A stretch of DNA of 64,000 nucleotides from Antedon mediterranea. Taxonomy: Eukaryota; Echinodermata; Crinoidea; Comatulida; Antedonidae. The stretch lies in contig NC_092670.1 of NCBI RefSeq assembly GCF_964355755.1, forward strand, positions 36,507,795-36,571,794, in the 5' to 3' direction. Shown one piece after another: positions 11,360 to 22,735 of this stretch. A model generated the notes under the pieces. The model saw nothing but the letters and a program-made list of their open reading frames with translations. It had not been told where the DNA came from and ran no database searches. How positions within the stretch are numbered: position 1 is the first letter of the stretch; each line of letters opens with the position of its first letter. The position numbers and the translations under genes are program-made.

Positions 11360-11389
11360 ATGCTGCTGGTGGGCAGACCAGAAAAATGA
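11360..11389 (+). CDS. Upstream ORF 2 overlapping the channel start
   Basis: ATG at 11360 encodes nine residues (MLLVGRPEK). It ends in TGA at 11387-11389, which overlaps the channel ATG (11386-11388) as ATGA. This geometry could attenuate channel translation or allow termination-reinitiation. It is visible directly in sequence, but function is inferred. Confidence 0.4.
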   Translation: MLLVGRPEK

Positions 11390-11668
11390 AAAAGCAAAAT
11401 TTCAGGACGCTTTTTTTGATTATCGCTACGTTCATGTATTTACTATTTGGTGCCGCCGTCTTCGACGCTTTGGAAGCTAAGACCGAGGAAAAGAATAAAG
11501 ACAGTTTGATTGCAAAGGAATCAGAAATTCAAGAAATATATAATATAAGTGATGAGCACATGAAGGAGTTGAATATGACAATCTTGCAGTTGAAGCCTCA
11601 TAAGGCTGGAGTGCAATGGAAATTTGCTGGATCTTTTTATTTCTGTATGACAGTTATTACAACAATAG
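11386..11668 (+). CDS. KCNK3/KCNK9-like: TASK-type K2P potassium channel, coding exon 1
   Basis: Encodes residues 1-94 plus the first base of codon 95 of a background (leak) K+ channel of the acid-sensitive TASK group, acting in the plasma membrane as a dimer. Visible features are the conserved N-terminus MKKQNFRTL, membrane helix M1 (about 7-27), the extracellular cap, and pore helix plus filter TTIG (92-95). Asn53 lies in an N-I-S sequon at the position glycosylated in vertebrate TASK channels, and a second sequon lies at Asn63. Pro71-His72-Lys73 matches the cap region of the family. Residue 70 is Lys, as in TASK-1, where TASK-3 has Glu. The exon ends at 11668 before GTAAGT, phase 1. The start has adenine at -3 and is the only ATG giving the conserved N-terminus. 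Numbering aligns with human TASK-1 without gaps through the filter. Confidence 0.95.
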
Positions 11669-11699
11669 GTAAGTCACCATAAGACGGTCGAGTATTGCA

Positions 11700-14640
11700 T
11701 TGGATTTGGCACTTGATACTTGATCCAATAGGCTAATTAGTCCTACTGAAATAGCAACAATAGCGGATTTATTTTAGTTCTATTCAAACACATAGACGTA
11801 TATGGGCCTAGAATGCAACAGCTATTCCTCTACTACACTACATTAATGTATTATTTTAATATGAGACAATGTAGGCTATACGTTTAAATATGCATATTAA
11901 TAAATAATATCAAATTGGATCAGCCAATAGAATATCATAATTAATACAATGTCAACGACATTCTACCCGTACATTTTCTTAAACATACACTTTGACAGTT
12001 ATCCATAATATTATAGTCATTTATTCACCACTACGTCGTAAAGACATAATAAATCAAATAGGTTTGTAATCATGGTCCAAAAGACGTATCCATTAGCTGT
12101 GCTGGCTCATATAATAAGAACTTGATAAAGGGTGTGGGAGTGGGAAGGGGGGGGGGGAAGGGTGGGGTGCATAGTGATAGTTCAGACATCAGTACTCCTT
12201 GAAAACTACTATAGGTTTTAAGGCGGACAATAATATCGTGGTGACATGTCTTAGGCCATTATTTTGTCCTTTTTATCACTTACTGATACTGTAGATGGTA
12301 GGCCTACAGTACAACCGAAATATGTATTGTACATTTAGTTTACTCACAGAAAGACCATAGTTCACTTAGGGTTCAGCATTATGTATTAGAAATGTTAGAC
12401 CCACGTACAATTATAATGTCACAGCGGCTAGCTTAATTATATGTGTATTACAGATTCTGTGTCTTATGCCTTGATACAGTAACTTTAATTAAAGTAGGTT
12501 ATGCGAGAAATGCTCGAGGTATCTTAGTCATATTTGGAGACAAATTAACTAATTAGCTGCACTTATTATCTCGTTTTAGTGCCTTCTCAATTTCCGTGTG
12601 AACGTAAGCTAATAACCTGGATTAATACCATTCATATCATTACTTATTACCGTATTTGGACATTACATCAATATTACGATATTGTCGTAAATGGAGAACT
12701 GTTATTGAGACAAGAAACGCGTTTATCTCATGTTATTGAGCCAAAAAACGCGTTTATCTCATAAAATAGGAGGAGCAGTAGTGATATTTATTATTGTAAT
12801 ATATTATGTTACTCAGTGTCTGAGTTAATATAATACAATATTTATACTACATTTAATAGGAGGTTTTTGAATTTGTATTGATATGCAATAAAATAGTTGT
12901 AGGCCTATAAAATCACCCGATTCTCAGTGTATTCTCCTCAAAGACAATTTATCCAGTTTTCATATTATTTTAAGATATCTAAATTTTATTTTCCCATACT
13001 GCTTTGCAGGGTGAATATTATCTATGTGTAGCAGGCCTATAACAGAATTATACCGGGATGTGTATATATGTAAATTTATCAGTTTAAAGTATTCTTCGAA
13101 AGGCCATTTAAATACAAGTTTATTCTTCCCTGTATCATCTACTATGGAATCCTATGTTATAGTAAATTAATAAATATATAAAGCCAAAACATATATAAAA
13201 TAAATACAACAAATTCTCTCCTCTTTTACTCTATACCATTCTAATTGTTAAATGTTGTTTTTCTTGGAATGTTTTGTACCTTTTTGCTGTAGGTAATCCA
13301 CTGTTGTTAAATTGAAAGGCAGAAACAATATACACGTAAATACATATTATTTAGTCTAGTATGATATATTGATATAGTACACGTTGTATTATAATGTCGA
13401 GCGTCTCTTGGGATCCATTTTCCACGTTCTTCCACGACTCATCTATTTAATAACATTCACAATTTTCATTGATGTTTACAATTAATATTACGCTGCCAGT
13501 GACGGTAGATTGATATCTTCGAACAAGTAATTCACTCTTGGGTAGATAATACCATAGTTGCCATGGATTTACGCTCTAACCGTGTCCTGATATAATTAAA
13601 ATCGTCTACTAAAATTCGCTCATTTCGTAATACCGAATGGAGAATGCATTTAAACTGTAGTTTAACATATGATTGCCGACGACAGAACGTAACCCATGAA
13701 ATTATTATTAATCCGAGTGAATGAAAAATGTGTTTTTCGGAATAATTGTTATGGTAACATGGCAGTATGTAATTTTGATTATTTTTACATTAGTACTACA
13801 GTATTTTGAATTTTATATCATTGAATAGAGATATTGATAGCAGGGTTGTGGTGATGACTATTAATGAATTTAGTGGCTTAGTCTGATTTGATCAAAACAG
13901 AACAAATGTCGAACGTCCACTGAATATTGTGTAGTTTTTTTTTCAACTGTATACTTGAGACTCTTTAGGCCTACATTTTAATACTAGGCTACATGATATT
14001 ACAATGTACAATAACTAACATATGGTAAAATTAGAAATACAAATATTCAATATAATTAATATAGCAATATGATATTCCATTTTAATTATTATGTAAGACT
14101 GTTATTATTTAATAATATATAACAGATACTGTCACGTCATATGAATACATTGGCCAATGATATAGGTCTGAGATTGTACCGTATTAAAAACAGATCCGCA
14201 TTTTTAATAAGGCCAATATTTTATTCTGAACATCTGGAATATTTATTGTACGGTGGTATATTCTGCATATATTTGCATTAAATATTATTAATCTCATGAG
14301 TTTGACAATTATACATTGGTTTGCTGGTACTCTCATGGTTATTTATTATTTAAACTAGGCCTATACACTTGTTAATATTAAGCATGGGGATGCGTTTGTT
14401 TGGCCACGGTATTCTGAATGACTTGGCGTTCATTGTTAATGGCTTGTCGAAAACCACCAGGGAGAGGATATAATTGTTGCGAAGGTGAGAGTATCATCGT
14501 GTTCCAGCTGTCGAGAGCGAGACAAACGTGCAATTTACAGCCACTGCTGTTGATGAACATGTATCGAAAATATCACAAAAACATGCAAATGTAGTGTATC
14601 TTGAAAGCTAGTACAGTAATAAGCGTTAAACATTCACAAA
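11700..14640. other. Intronic AT-rich DNA
   Basis: No exon was supported. A G-run tract lies at 12130-12170, and a short duplicated GAAACGCGTTTATCTCAT-like segment lies at about 12704-12761. Confidence 0.5.
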
Positions 14641-14642
14641 CA

Positions 14643-14945
14643 AGGGCGTGTGGCACAGTGTGTTTGACGCTGGATTACCGATCGTGAGGAGGTCGTGGTT
14701 CGAATCCAACACTCGCCGCATTACTTGTATATATCCTTAGGCAAGGCACTTTACTTACATTTTCCTCTCCCCACCAAGGTGTATAACAGTAGATCAAGAC
14801 ACAACTTAGCGCTGTTACTAGCTGCATTATGGGAGTATGTTTCCATACGTGTTTGATCCAAAAAATGACCGGGGTTATAATTCAATGTAAAGCGCCCTTG
14901 GGCATGATTACTCATGAAAAGGGCGCTATAAATGTGATATTATAA
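14643..14945 (+). mobile_element. tRNA-derived SINE with V-SINE/L2-type tail
   Basis: The tRNA-like head has acceptor-like GGCGTGT (14645) facing ACTCGCC (14711) with one mismatch, and an intact B-box GGTTCGAATCC. The body has CTTAGGCAAGGCACTTTAC. The tail GTAAAGCGCCCTTGGGC followed by AAAAGGGCGCTATAAATG is a hairpin-like sequence typical of V-SINEs and of the L2-clade LINEs that mobilise them (known for fish families, applied here by resemblance). Confidence 0.8.
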
Positions 14946-14969
14946 TATTATATCTATACGTTGCATAAC

Positions 14970-15140
14970 GCGAACGAGAACCCCTCTTTTGGGACATGCC
15001 CCCTTATTAAAGGACACTCCCGAAAGTAAATGTTTACCAGCAGCAGTATGAACCCATCATCAGGGTAAACCGCTATCAAGAGAGACTCTATTAATTTAGT
15101 CCCGAAGGTTCCCCCTTATAGGTCGGGTTTTACTGTGTAT
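14970..15140. mobile_element. Degraded pogo/Tigger-like MITE remnant
   Basis: Ends in TCGGGTTTTACTGTG. Its complement, CACAGTAAAACCCGA, resembles the CAGTAAAACC ends of pogo-like elements. Opposed GGGACATGCCCCC and GGTTCCCCCTTATAGG segments suggest decayed inverted repeats. No clean left end was found. Confidence 0.35.
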
Positions 15141-16769
15141 CACGCACATTATTTATGTATCGCGTTTTACGCGTTTCGACAAGCGTTAAACGAGTGTAAA
15201 CATAACATGACGAAGATTCCAGTTTAAATCACCGACAAATACATACTATTAACAGCATATAGACGATTAAGTAAGGCTATTATATCCATGATGTATACAC
15301 AACGGTGAGAGGCTGTGCTGTTGTTTTCTATGCTAAAACCTGCTTTTGTTTACTTTAGTCATGGTACAGGAGGATTGCGTTAACGACTTCTTTGTGTTTG
15401 ATCATTATAGAGTAAAACGCTTTACGAGTTTGACTAATTTTGTTCGATGGATTCGCTTACCAACACATTAATAGCTGCTGCTATGTTGCAATAAGACATA
15501 TTCGATGCAAATTAGTATTTTACACGAGCACTCAATATGAATTGTTTATTTTAATGTATATCGAGTCATATTGATAAATTGTGACAACGAAATAATGTTG
15601 TAATATATTAAGAATTGAAATAAAGAATGAATACACGCTTCGATGAGTTTTGCTTAGTAAAAGTAGTAGGTACGTATTAATCCAGACTATTACAAATGTG
15701 TAGAATCCTTCACACAGCTTCTGAAAACAATGTAAGCCGTTACATTTTGTAGTATAAAGCTTTACACAAAAGCGTAGGAGTGTCAATAATATGCTTTTCT
15801 GCGGGGCATCATTTTCAGTATCCATTCTGAGTACTGTTGAACATCCTATTACTATCCTAACACATGGTCTCTGGATGACCTTTGTCCCCTGCGGGGACGT
15901 CGGAGGTCAGCGTAATTGGTTGCTTAGCAGCCGAAACGACTGCTATCAAATATGTAAATGATGACGTAAGCAAATGATGACGATTTCGTCATAATTTAAA
16001 TGATATTGGTAAATGATTATCCTTATTGCCTATAGATCTGTAACTTATCAATATGAACTCTTAAGGTTGGTTTCCATGAGCATGGGATTGGTAAAATTAG
16101 TTTGTGTTGTTGTGCATGCGTATTGTATTCATTATAGTGGAAACCAAACGTTATACTCATTATCTCACGTAATGTAGAAAATGTTGAGTTTATGCGACTT
16201 TAAAAGAATGCGTTGAAAGAGTGATGACGAAAGGTAATATGTTGACATGTTTCTAGAACCTTTAAAATAAATTTAAGTATGGGAACTTGGTTTTCCTAAG
16301 CGCCGATATATTTACCTCAAAGTCTTCAAAACTGTGCTCTTGCCTTCAAATTAATTGTATCTTTTTGTAGCGTCAATGACAAAATACCCATTATTAAACA
16401 GTTCATCTATTATCAAAATTGAATAAACCTGATTAAACATACCGCGATGAAGTGTGTGAAAACGTATAGTACAATATATAGAAATAGGCCCACAATTCGT
16501 TAGAAATCAATACTCTGTGATTAATTAGTGCTTAATGCTTGAGCGAACCATACCAGACAAACACGTTTAAGTTCACGAATAATAAATGGTTAAAAATAAC
16601 CATAACATTATTATTAGACGCATATTTACACGGACACGAAACACTATCGCCAGCAACGTGCTTGCTCAACACGTTTATCTTTACGCATGTATATGTGTAC
16701 TTCTTATTCCCTAAAAGCGAGTACAAGCGAGAATTTCACGAAAACGTACGTATCAACGTAACGTAACGG
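15141..16769. other. Intronic DNA without supported features
   Basis: Overlapping frames on both strands at 15532-15825 and 16532-16766 have no conserved content or splice context. Confidence 0.5.
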
Positions 16770-16885
16770 TAAAGCTTGGTTCCCACTAGAACGCAACGCA
16801 AGGACGTAACGCAATGTCTGATTTGACCAATCACAAGCGATGGATTATTCGAACAGTGGCTTGTCATTGGTCAACTCGCTTGCGT
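16770..16885. mobile_element. MITE family A (A1), right end lost
   Basis: An intact left end TAAAGCTTGGTTCCCACTAG and the A1 core with GACCAATCACAAGCGATGG and CTTGTCATTGGTCAACTCGC. It stops before the right terminal repeat. Confidence 0.85.
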
Positions 16886-17164
16886 ATGTAGCCAAAGTAT
16901 CGTCTTTTTACATTTCCTTCTCGTATCAACCCAAAAGACCATGGAATATTATATATTATTATAATATCAATGTGTTCAATTTATACGAAGCTAATCAGTT
17001 ATAGTTCAAGGGAGGAGTGAAATTACACTTTTCACTCTTTCCATAGTGTAGGCCTAATATTTTTACACAAATAATTGAACAAAAAATCATGTGATTCCCT
17101 AAAGCAAGTGACTAACATACTCCCATGACATGAGGTATACAAACGCATTGTAATATTATATACA

Positions 17165-17940
17165 CATAGGCCAAAATGAGTTTATACAATTCACATGTTT
17201 CAATGACATGGAGTACGGTACGTTAAATAAATGCATTGTAGGCCTGCCTAATAATGCTACTAACTATTTTAAAAGTAAATTGTAATTTTTATATACACAA
17301 TGTGTTATATAATTTTTAATGTCAGCTGCCGAATTAATATTTTTCAAAAACATAATTGAGGCAATATTTTATGAATTGTAATTGAATCAAACTAAGAATG
17401 TGCTGGCCCTATTAGGCCTAATTCACGGCCATTCATGCTAAATATAACCGGCACGTCACCTCGAAACATGTCGTGCCTATAACAAGTTAACAGAGAGACC
17501 TTTTCGAACGCTATAGGCCTAAATGGGTTTGTTGTTACAATAATGTATATAATGTAATACTATTTTAAATGTAAATTGAAAGTTTCTTTATTTATCAAAA
17601 TGTGTTATATAATTTCAATATCCTAAATGGCTTGATGAATGAAAAAGCCCTAGTTTGACAAAAAATGTGTGATGCGCCCAAATATATGGTAGTGATATGA
17701 CATCATCATGTCCACATGGGCACATCACATTTGTTTGCCACAAAGTTTGATAGTGTAGACAGTGCTTAATAGTCACCTGCCGAATTTATATTTTTCATAA
17801 ACATAATTGAGACAATAGTTTATAAATTGTAATTAAATCAAACGACTGAAATTGTGCTAGGTCTATTGATTCACGGCCATTCATGCTAAATATAACTGAT
17901 GGTCATTCGGCACGTCACCTCGAAACATGTCGTACATAAA
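17165..17940 (+). repeat. Diverged tandem duplication interrupted by a MITE
   Basis: Two copies of a ~300-350-bp unit (about 17165-17512 and 17513-17940) share TGTGTTATATAATTT, CTGCCGAATT, TTCACGGCCATTCATGCTAA and CACGTCACCTCGAAACATGT segments. The second copy contains a family B MITE (17642-17768). Confidence 0.75.
17642..17768. mobile_element. MITE family B inside duplicated unit
   Basis: Contains CTAGTTTGACAAAAAATGTG, opposed GTGATGCGCCC and GGGCACATCAC arms, and the right end TTTGATAGTGTAGACAGTGC. The left terminal repeat has an internal deletion. It inserted after the duplication, because the first unit lacks it. Confidence 0.85.
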
Positions 17941-18326
17941 TAAAAGACCTATATGGAACTATAATTACTTTGGAATTGCCCCGTGCACGTGCCGTGTGTA
18001 GAGACGTCATCATAACCTGTTCGGCGTGTCAACTATCAAAAGTCTCGCGATGGTTTGTAACCCAACACGAAGTCTGATGGTTCTAAATAGGGCATAACGC
18101 AAGAAATTCCAGTCTCTCCACGTGCCGTGTCATAATAATGGTCTGATTTTGTGCGTGCAAACGTGACGTAATTACGCGTTTCACATGGGTGGGTAGTCAC
18201 GTTAAACATGAACTTTATGTACAAAATGCAAAATGGCTTGTACGCTGTGCTGCACATAAACGCATACACATTTCTAATCTTGAATTCATTCATAAATGAA
18301 TGTGTAACTAAGCATTGTCTTTATAC
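17941..18326. other. Intronic DNA
   Basis: Nothing supported. The minus frame at 18036-18293 shows no family match. Confidence 0.5.
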
Positions 18327-18476
18327 TGTAAAACTTTATGTGACAAAAACATGTGACGTGTCCATATATTGACAAGATGATATCATATCACTACCATATC
18401 TGGGTATATCACCACCGTATTTAGGCATATCGCCCTTTTTTGTCAAACTAGTTTGATAGTGTAGACAGAGCTTTTC
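18327..18476. mobile_element. MITE family B
   Basis: Runs from AAACTTTATGTGACAAAAAC to CAAACTAGTTTGATAGTGTAGACAGAGCTTT, with three ATATC-type internal repeats. The left terminal segment is shortened. Confidence 0.88.
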
Positions 18477-18628
18477 GTTCAGAAAGTGCGACGGACACTT
18501 CAACATTCTAAACGCGTATACAACGTCGTATGGTACAGGAGGAAACATGTCAATCTTTCACGGTGTAGGCCCACAGTAGAGGAAATCTATATAATCGCGT
18601 GTGCTCATGAACACGTCATCATAGCGTT

Positions 18629-18842
18629 TAAGCGTGGTTCCCACTTGCGACGCAACGTAACGCAACCTACGCAACGTAAACAAATGCCCTTCCAATAATG
18701 TTGTTTGCCCCCGCCTGCGTGAAATCAAACCTGCGATGTTTGCAGCACTGTTGCGTCGTCGGTTCTCACTTCTTGTGATAACGCAATACAGCCCTTTGCG
18801 TCAATACGTCGTTGCGTTGCGTTCTAGTGGGAACCACGCTTT
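18629..18842. mobile_element. MITE family A (A2), complete
   Basis: A 214-bp copy with ends TAAGCGTGGTTCCCACTTGC and TAGTGGGAACCACGCTTTA. The A2 core has CCCGCCTGCGTGAAATCAAA and TGTTGCGTCGTCGG. It matches the copies at 22290 and 22527. Confidence 0.92.
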
Positions 18843-19189
18843 AGGCTACCCACCCGAAACGTCAATTTCGCTTGAAAGATTGTATTTCTCCCATTATATT
18901 ATGTGCTAATATAATTTCGCATTTTCATAATGCATCTGTTTCCATCTTCTAAGATGTCATAATAACTTTCTTCTTCAAGCTGTATGAGTCGTGAAGGTCA
19001 TTGCAATTTTAATCATTTTTTCAGCGAGTGTATCGAGCTACTATTTATGTTCATGACACAGACGATTACAGTCGCTCAAGCTGATAATCTAGACATGGTG
19101 ATAATTAATATTGAACAGGATGATGGCCACGCAGTATTTATGTATGACGTGTACGTGTATTTTATTGCATAATACACGTATGCGCATGG

Positions 19190-19258
19190 AACCAAATGTC
19201 TATATCTACGTGTTTGCGTCGGTTGCATTGCGTCGATAGAGGGAACCAAGCTTTACGA
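19190..19258. mobile_element. MITE family A, right-end fragment
   Basis: GTTTGCGTCGGTTGCATTGC followed by GAGGGAACCAAGCTTTA matches the family A right end. The rest is missing. Confidence 0.6.
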
Positions 19259-19308
19259 TGCTAAACCGTATAACCAAATATTTTATTTGAAAATCATCCA
19301 TCAACTCT

Positions 19309-19495
19309 CAAGCTTGGTTCCCACTAGAATGTAACGCAAGGACGTAAACGCAACGCAAGTGAATTGACCAATCACAAGCGATGGCTTATTCGCTTGTGAT
19401 TGCTAACTGTCTATAACTTCGCTTGTCATTGGTTAAAACGCTTGCGTTGCGTTTACGTCCTTGCGTTACGTTCAAGTGGGAACCAAGCATTAAGC
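19309..19495. mobile_element. MITE family A (A1), complete
   Basis: Ends are AGCTTGGTTCCCACTAGAAT and AAGTGGGAACCAAGCATTA. It resembles the 3662-3828 copy, with an extra TTCGCTTGTGATTG segment in the core. Confidence 0.9.
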
Positions 19496-19557
19496 TTGGT
19501 TCCCCCTAGAGACGCAAAACAAGGACGTAACGCAACGTAAGTGAGTTGACCAATGCC
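19493..19557. mobile_element. MITE family A (A1), left-end fragment
   Basis: A second left end, TAAGCTTGGTTCCCCCTAGA, abuts the preceding copy and shares its terminal TTA. It stops at GAGTTGACCAAT. Confidence 0.8.
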
Positions 19558-20028
19558 TCAGATTGTAAGTGTAATAACACGCGGATACTCGAGTGTATAT
19601 TTCGAGTGAAATTCGAGGAATATTATTCTCAAGTAGGCTCTATAGAACAAACAAGTAATGTGAACTCTTATTGAAATGATACGCTTCATGACTTATTTCC
19701 TTTTACTATGGCACCAGTGTTCGTTACATTAGTTATTATAATAACTATATAGTGTTTGTGTTTCGCCTTGGGCAAAAGCAGCATTAGCAATAATTGATTG
19801 GTATGGCATTCTAATTTCAATCGGAAATATATTTGCAATGACAATAGACAATGAATGGACATAGCAAAAGACCAACAGCATATAGCCGAGATAGTTGGAT
19901 ACGAACTTTGACATGTGTATAGTATGGAAAGCCAAACCCGTCAAAAAATACATAATACATACCGTCCACCAATAATTCATTCGTACAAAATTCAAACCAT
20001 CCAATCTGATGAGTTTATTCATAAACAA

Positions 20029-20059
<31 letters not shown>

Positions 20060-20812
20060 AAATACAAACTCGTCACCACGAAATTATGTTTTGTAAACAT
20101 TGTCTTTAATTTTAATTTATCAGTTGGCTTTCGATTTGCGATGACCCGAGACCATGGAGGTATGCCCGAGACCATGACGACATTGCCTTGCTAGGCCCTC
20201 GTGTTTATTATATCGGTGGGATCCGCATACTGAGTCGAGGATTCGGGTTGGAAAAGCACGCCGCCGGTTTCGATTGAATAAAATATATAAATTTGTAGTA
20301 ACTATTTAATTGGAAGATATCTTGTCGGTGATGAAACAAGATAATGGCGCGCGTCGTGAAACACCACGTTTGAACAAACACGCTATGCTACACCGATTAA
20401 TATGCACTCCACATGCATAAAAATGTCAATAATGTTTCTTGCACTCACTTAAAAGTATAATTACACCGAAGCCAACACCAATAAGCGTTAATAGATAAAT
20501 TAGTAATGCGATTAGATGTATGGCTTTATGGGAATTTGCATTCGTCATTACGTATACAAGGGGCTTCATGCTAATAAATGATGATGTAATCATGAACGTT
20601 TGATTGATTGGTCAGTTTGATATTATGTTTAGACGAACTGTTACGCGCTGGTTTTGTGTTCTTGTCATAAGTGACGAATTAGCCTAGATAAGACTAATAA
20701 TGTCGTGGTATATTGTTCTCAATAAATTTATAAGCCTATTATAATCCTGATGAAAATAGTTATTGCATTTGATAGCCTGATCTCCTTTCCTTTCCCGCCC
20801 AGAACCAAGTCT
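19558..20812. other. Intronic DNA with a short ATT microsatellite
   Basis: (ATT)n occurs at 20028-20056. The minus frame at 19729-20175 contains that microsatellite as poly-Asn and is probably not a gene. Confidence 0.5.
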
Positions 20813-21034
20813 GTAAAGACCAACTCAGACAGCGTCAGACGACAGGGCCCGACGTACGATCGAGTTGTCTCGTCGGGAGAAAATTAAACTTGTTTTTAAA
20901 AATGTTTAAAGTTCTCCCGACGACCGATTCTATCGCAAGACGACTCGTCTCGTTGGGATTTAACTCAGACAGCACCGACGAGTCAAGACGTTTCTTCGAG
21001 CCTCGTCGAACAATGCTGTCTCAGTTGCCTTTAC
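20813..21034. mobile_element. MITE family C candidate
   Basis: The left GTAAAGACCAACTCAGACAGC-type end is matched by the right GCTGTCTCAGTTGCCTTTAC (15-17 of 20 positions). An inner hairpin pairs GTCGGGAGAA (about 20873) with TTCTCCCGAC (about 20912). The internal TCGTCGGG/CCCGACGA motifs repeat. It is a single copy in the window. Confidence 0.65.
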
Positions 21035-21426
21035 CATGCAAGGCTAGTTAAACTTTGGTGAATTACCTAAACTTGCAACACAACTTTTTCGTCGAACGTC
21101 GACGCCCGACAGCGGTATGTTGAACAATTAATTATTTGTGAAACATAATCAATGGATTGAAACATCAATGACATAGAATAGTGATCGCTTAATTCTGCTG
21201 ATAGATGAGATAGCGTCAACATTAATGTTAACACATCTGCGCATGCTCTATGTTTACGTGGGTTTTACATTTATTTCGGGCGCCAGTGCCGAATTAATTA
21301 TTAAGTACAGTCTCTTGAATATGATTTCATTACAATATTAATATTGTATTCCTATTTATAAATATTCTGAGGACAAGGACAACTATGATGATGACTGCAT
21401 ATATCTTTGTTTTAAGGTGCTGAATC
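21035..21426. other. Intronic DNA
   Basis: Nothing supported. Confidence 0.5.
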
Positions 21427-21534
21427 ACCATTATAATCATCATCATTATCATCATCATCATCATCGTTATCGTCGTGATAGTTGTAGTCATCATCGTAAT
21501 CATCATCACCATCATCGTCATCATCATCGTCGTC

Positions 21535-21566
<32 letters not shown>

Positions 21567-21783
21567 CATCATCATCGTCATCATCATCATTATTATCATT
21601 ATCATCATCATCATTATCATTATCATTATCATCATCATCATCATCATCATTATTATCATTATCATCATAATTATAATCATCATAATTATAATCATCATAA
21701 TCATTCTAATCATCATAATCATCATCATCATCATCATAATAATAATAATAATAATCATCATCATCATCATCATCATCATAATC

Positions 21784-21818
<35 letters not shown>

Positions 21819-21878
21819 CATCATCATCATCATCATAATCATCATCATCGTTATCATCATCGTCATTATCATCATTTG
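21427..21878. repeat. Long ATC/ATT trinucleotide microsatellite
   Basis: About 450 bp of (ATC)n interrupted by (ATT)n, ATA and CGTCAT variants. It produces long poly-His, poly-Ile and poly-Met frames on both strands, which are artefacts. Confidence 0.98.
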
Positions 21879-22289
21879 ATTCATATCAAACCCTACCTAC
21901 ACACCATACGGTAATAATGCCGCCCACTTTGGTCTGTTTCAAAACGCATTTCCCACACATTCCAAACCTGTCACCAGTTATTTAATAGGCCTACAACATT
22001 ATTTAATTTTCGTGATTATTTTTGACATTTTTCATAATTTATTTTAGAGGTTAATTGAATGTGCTTATAGAGGACTAAACACGAGGATAGTGCTAACATT
22101 TTAATGCATCGAATATTGCCATTTCGTTAATTCTTGGATTACTTCGTGAAATTATTGTGCTAATGTCAAATGTTTTCATTTAACGTGGGAGTAATGGAGA
22201 AAAGAATGTGTTACCTTAATATATATTAGGACAGGCTATCGACGCCAAAATAATTAGTAAACAACTTTACACACTACTGTGTTTGTTAA
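21879..22289. other. Intronic DNA
   Basis: Nothing supported. Confidence 0.5.
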
Positions 22290-22502
22290 TAAAGCTTGGT
22301 TCCCACTAGCGACGCAATGTAACGCAATCTACGTAACGTAAGCAAATGCCCTTCTAATAATTGTGTTTTCCCCCGCCTGCGTGAAATCAAACCTGCGATG
22401 TTTGCAGCATTGTTGCGTCGTCGGTTTCCACTCGTGATTACGCAATACTGCACTTTGCGTGGATACGTCGCTGCGTTGCGTTCTAATGGGAACCACGCTT
22501 TA
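22290..22502. mobile_element. MITE family A (A2), complete
   Basis: Ends are TAAAGCTTGGTTCCCACTAG and CTAATGGGAACCACGCTTTA, with the A2 core containing TGCGATGTTTGCAGCATTGT. An ORF on the minus strand across this copy and the next one is a by-product. Confidence 0.93.
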
Positions 22503-22526
22503 GGTTCTACGCTGCATTTTGACTTC

Positions 22527-22735
22527 AGCTTGGTTCCCATTAGCGACGCAACGTAACGCAATCTATGCAACGTATGGAAATGCCCTTCTAATAATTGTGT
22601 TTTTCCCCCTGCCTGCGTGAAATCAAACCTGCGATGTTTGCAGCATTGTTGCGTCGTCGGTTCCCACTTGTGATTACGCAATTTAATACAGCAATTTGCG
22701 TCAATACGTCGTAGCGTTGCGTTATGTTGCGTCGG
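22527..22735. mobile_element. MITE family A (A2), right end diverged
   Basis: Starts AGCTTGGTTCCCATTAGCGA and is highly similar to the preceding copy through GTTGCGTCGTCGG. The right terminal repeat is replaced by GTTATGTTGCGTCGG. It lies 24 bp after the previous copy, in the same orientation. Confidence 0.88.

Noticed and set aside
21330-21914. Long poly-His, poly-Ile and poly-Met ORFs on both strands
   Set aside because: They are translations of the ATC/ATT microsatellite in different frames.
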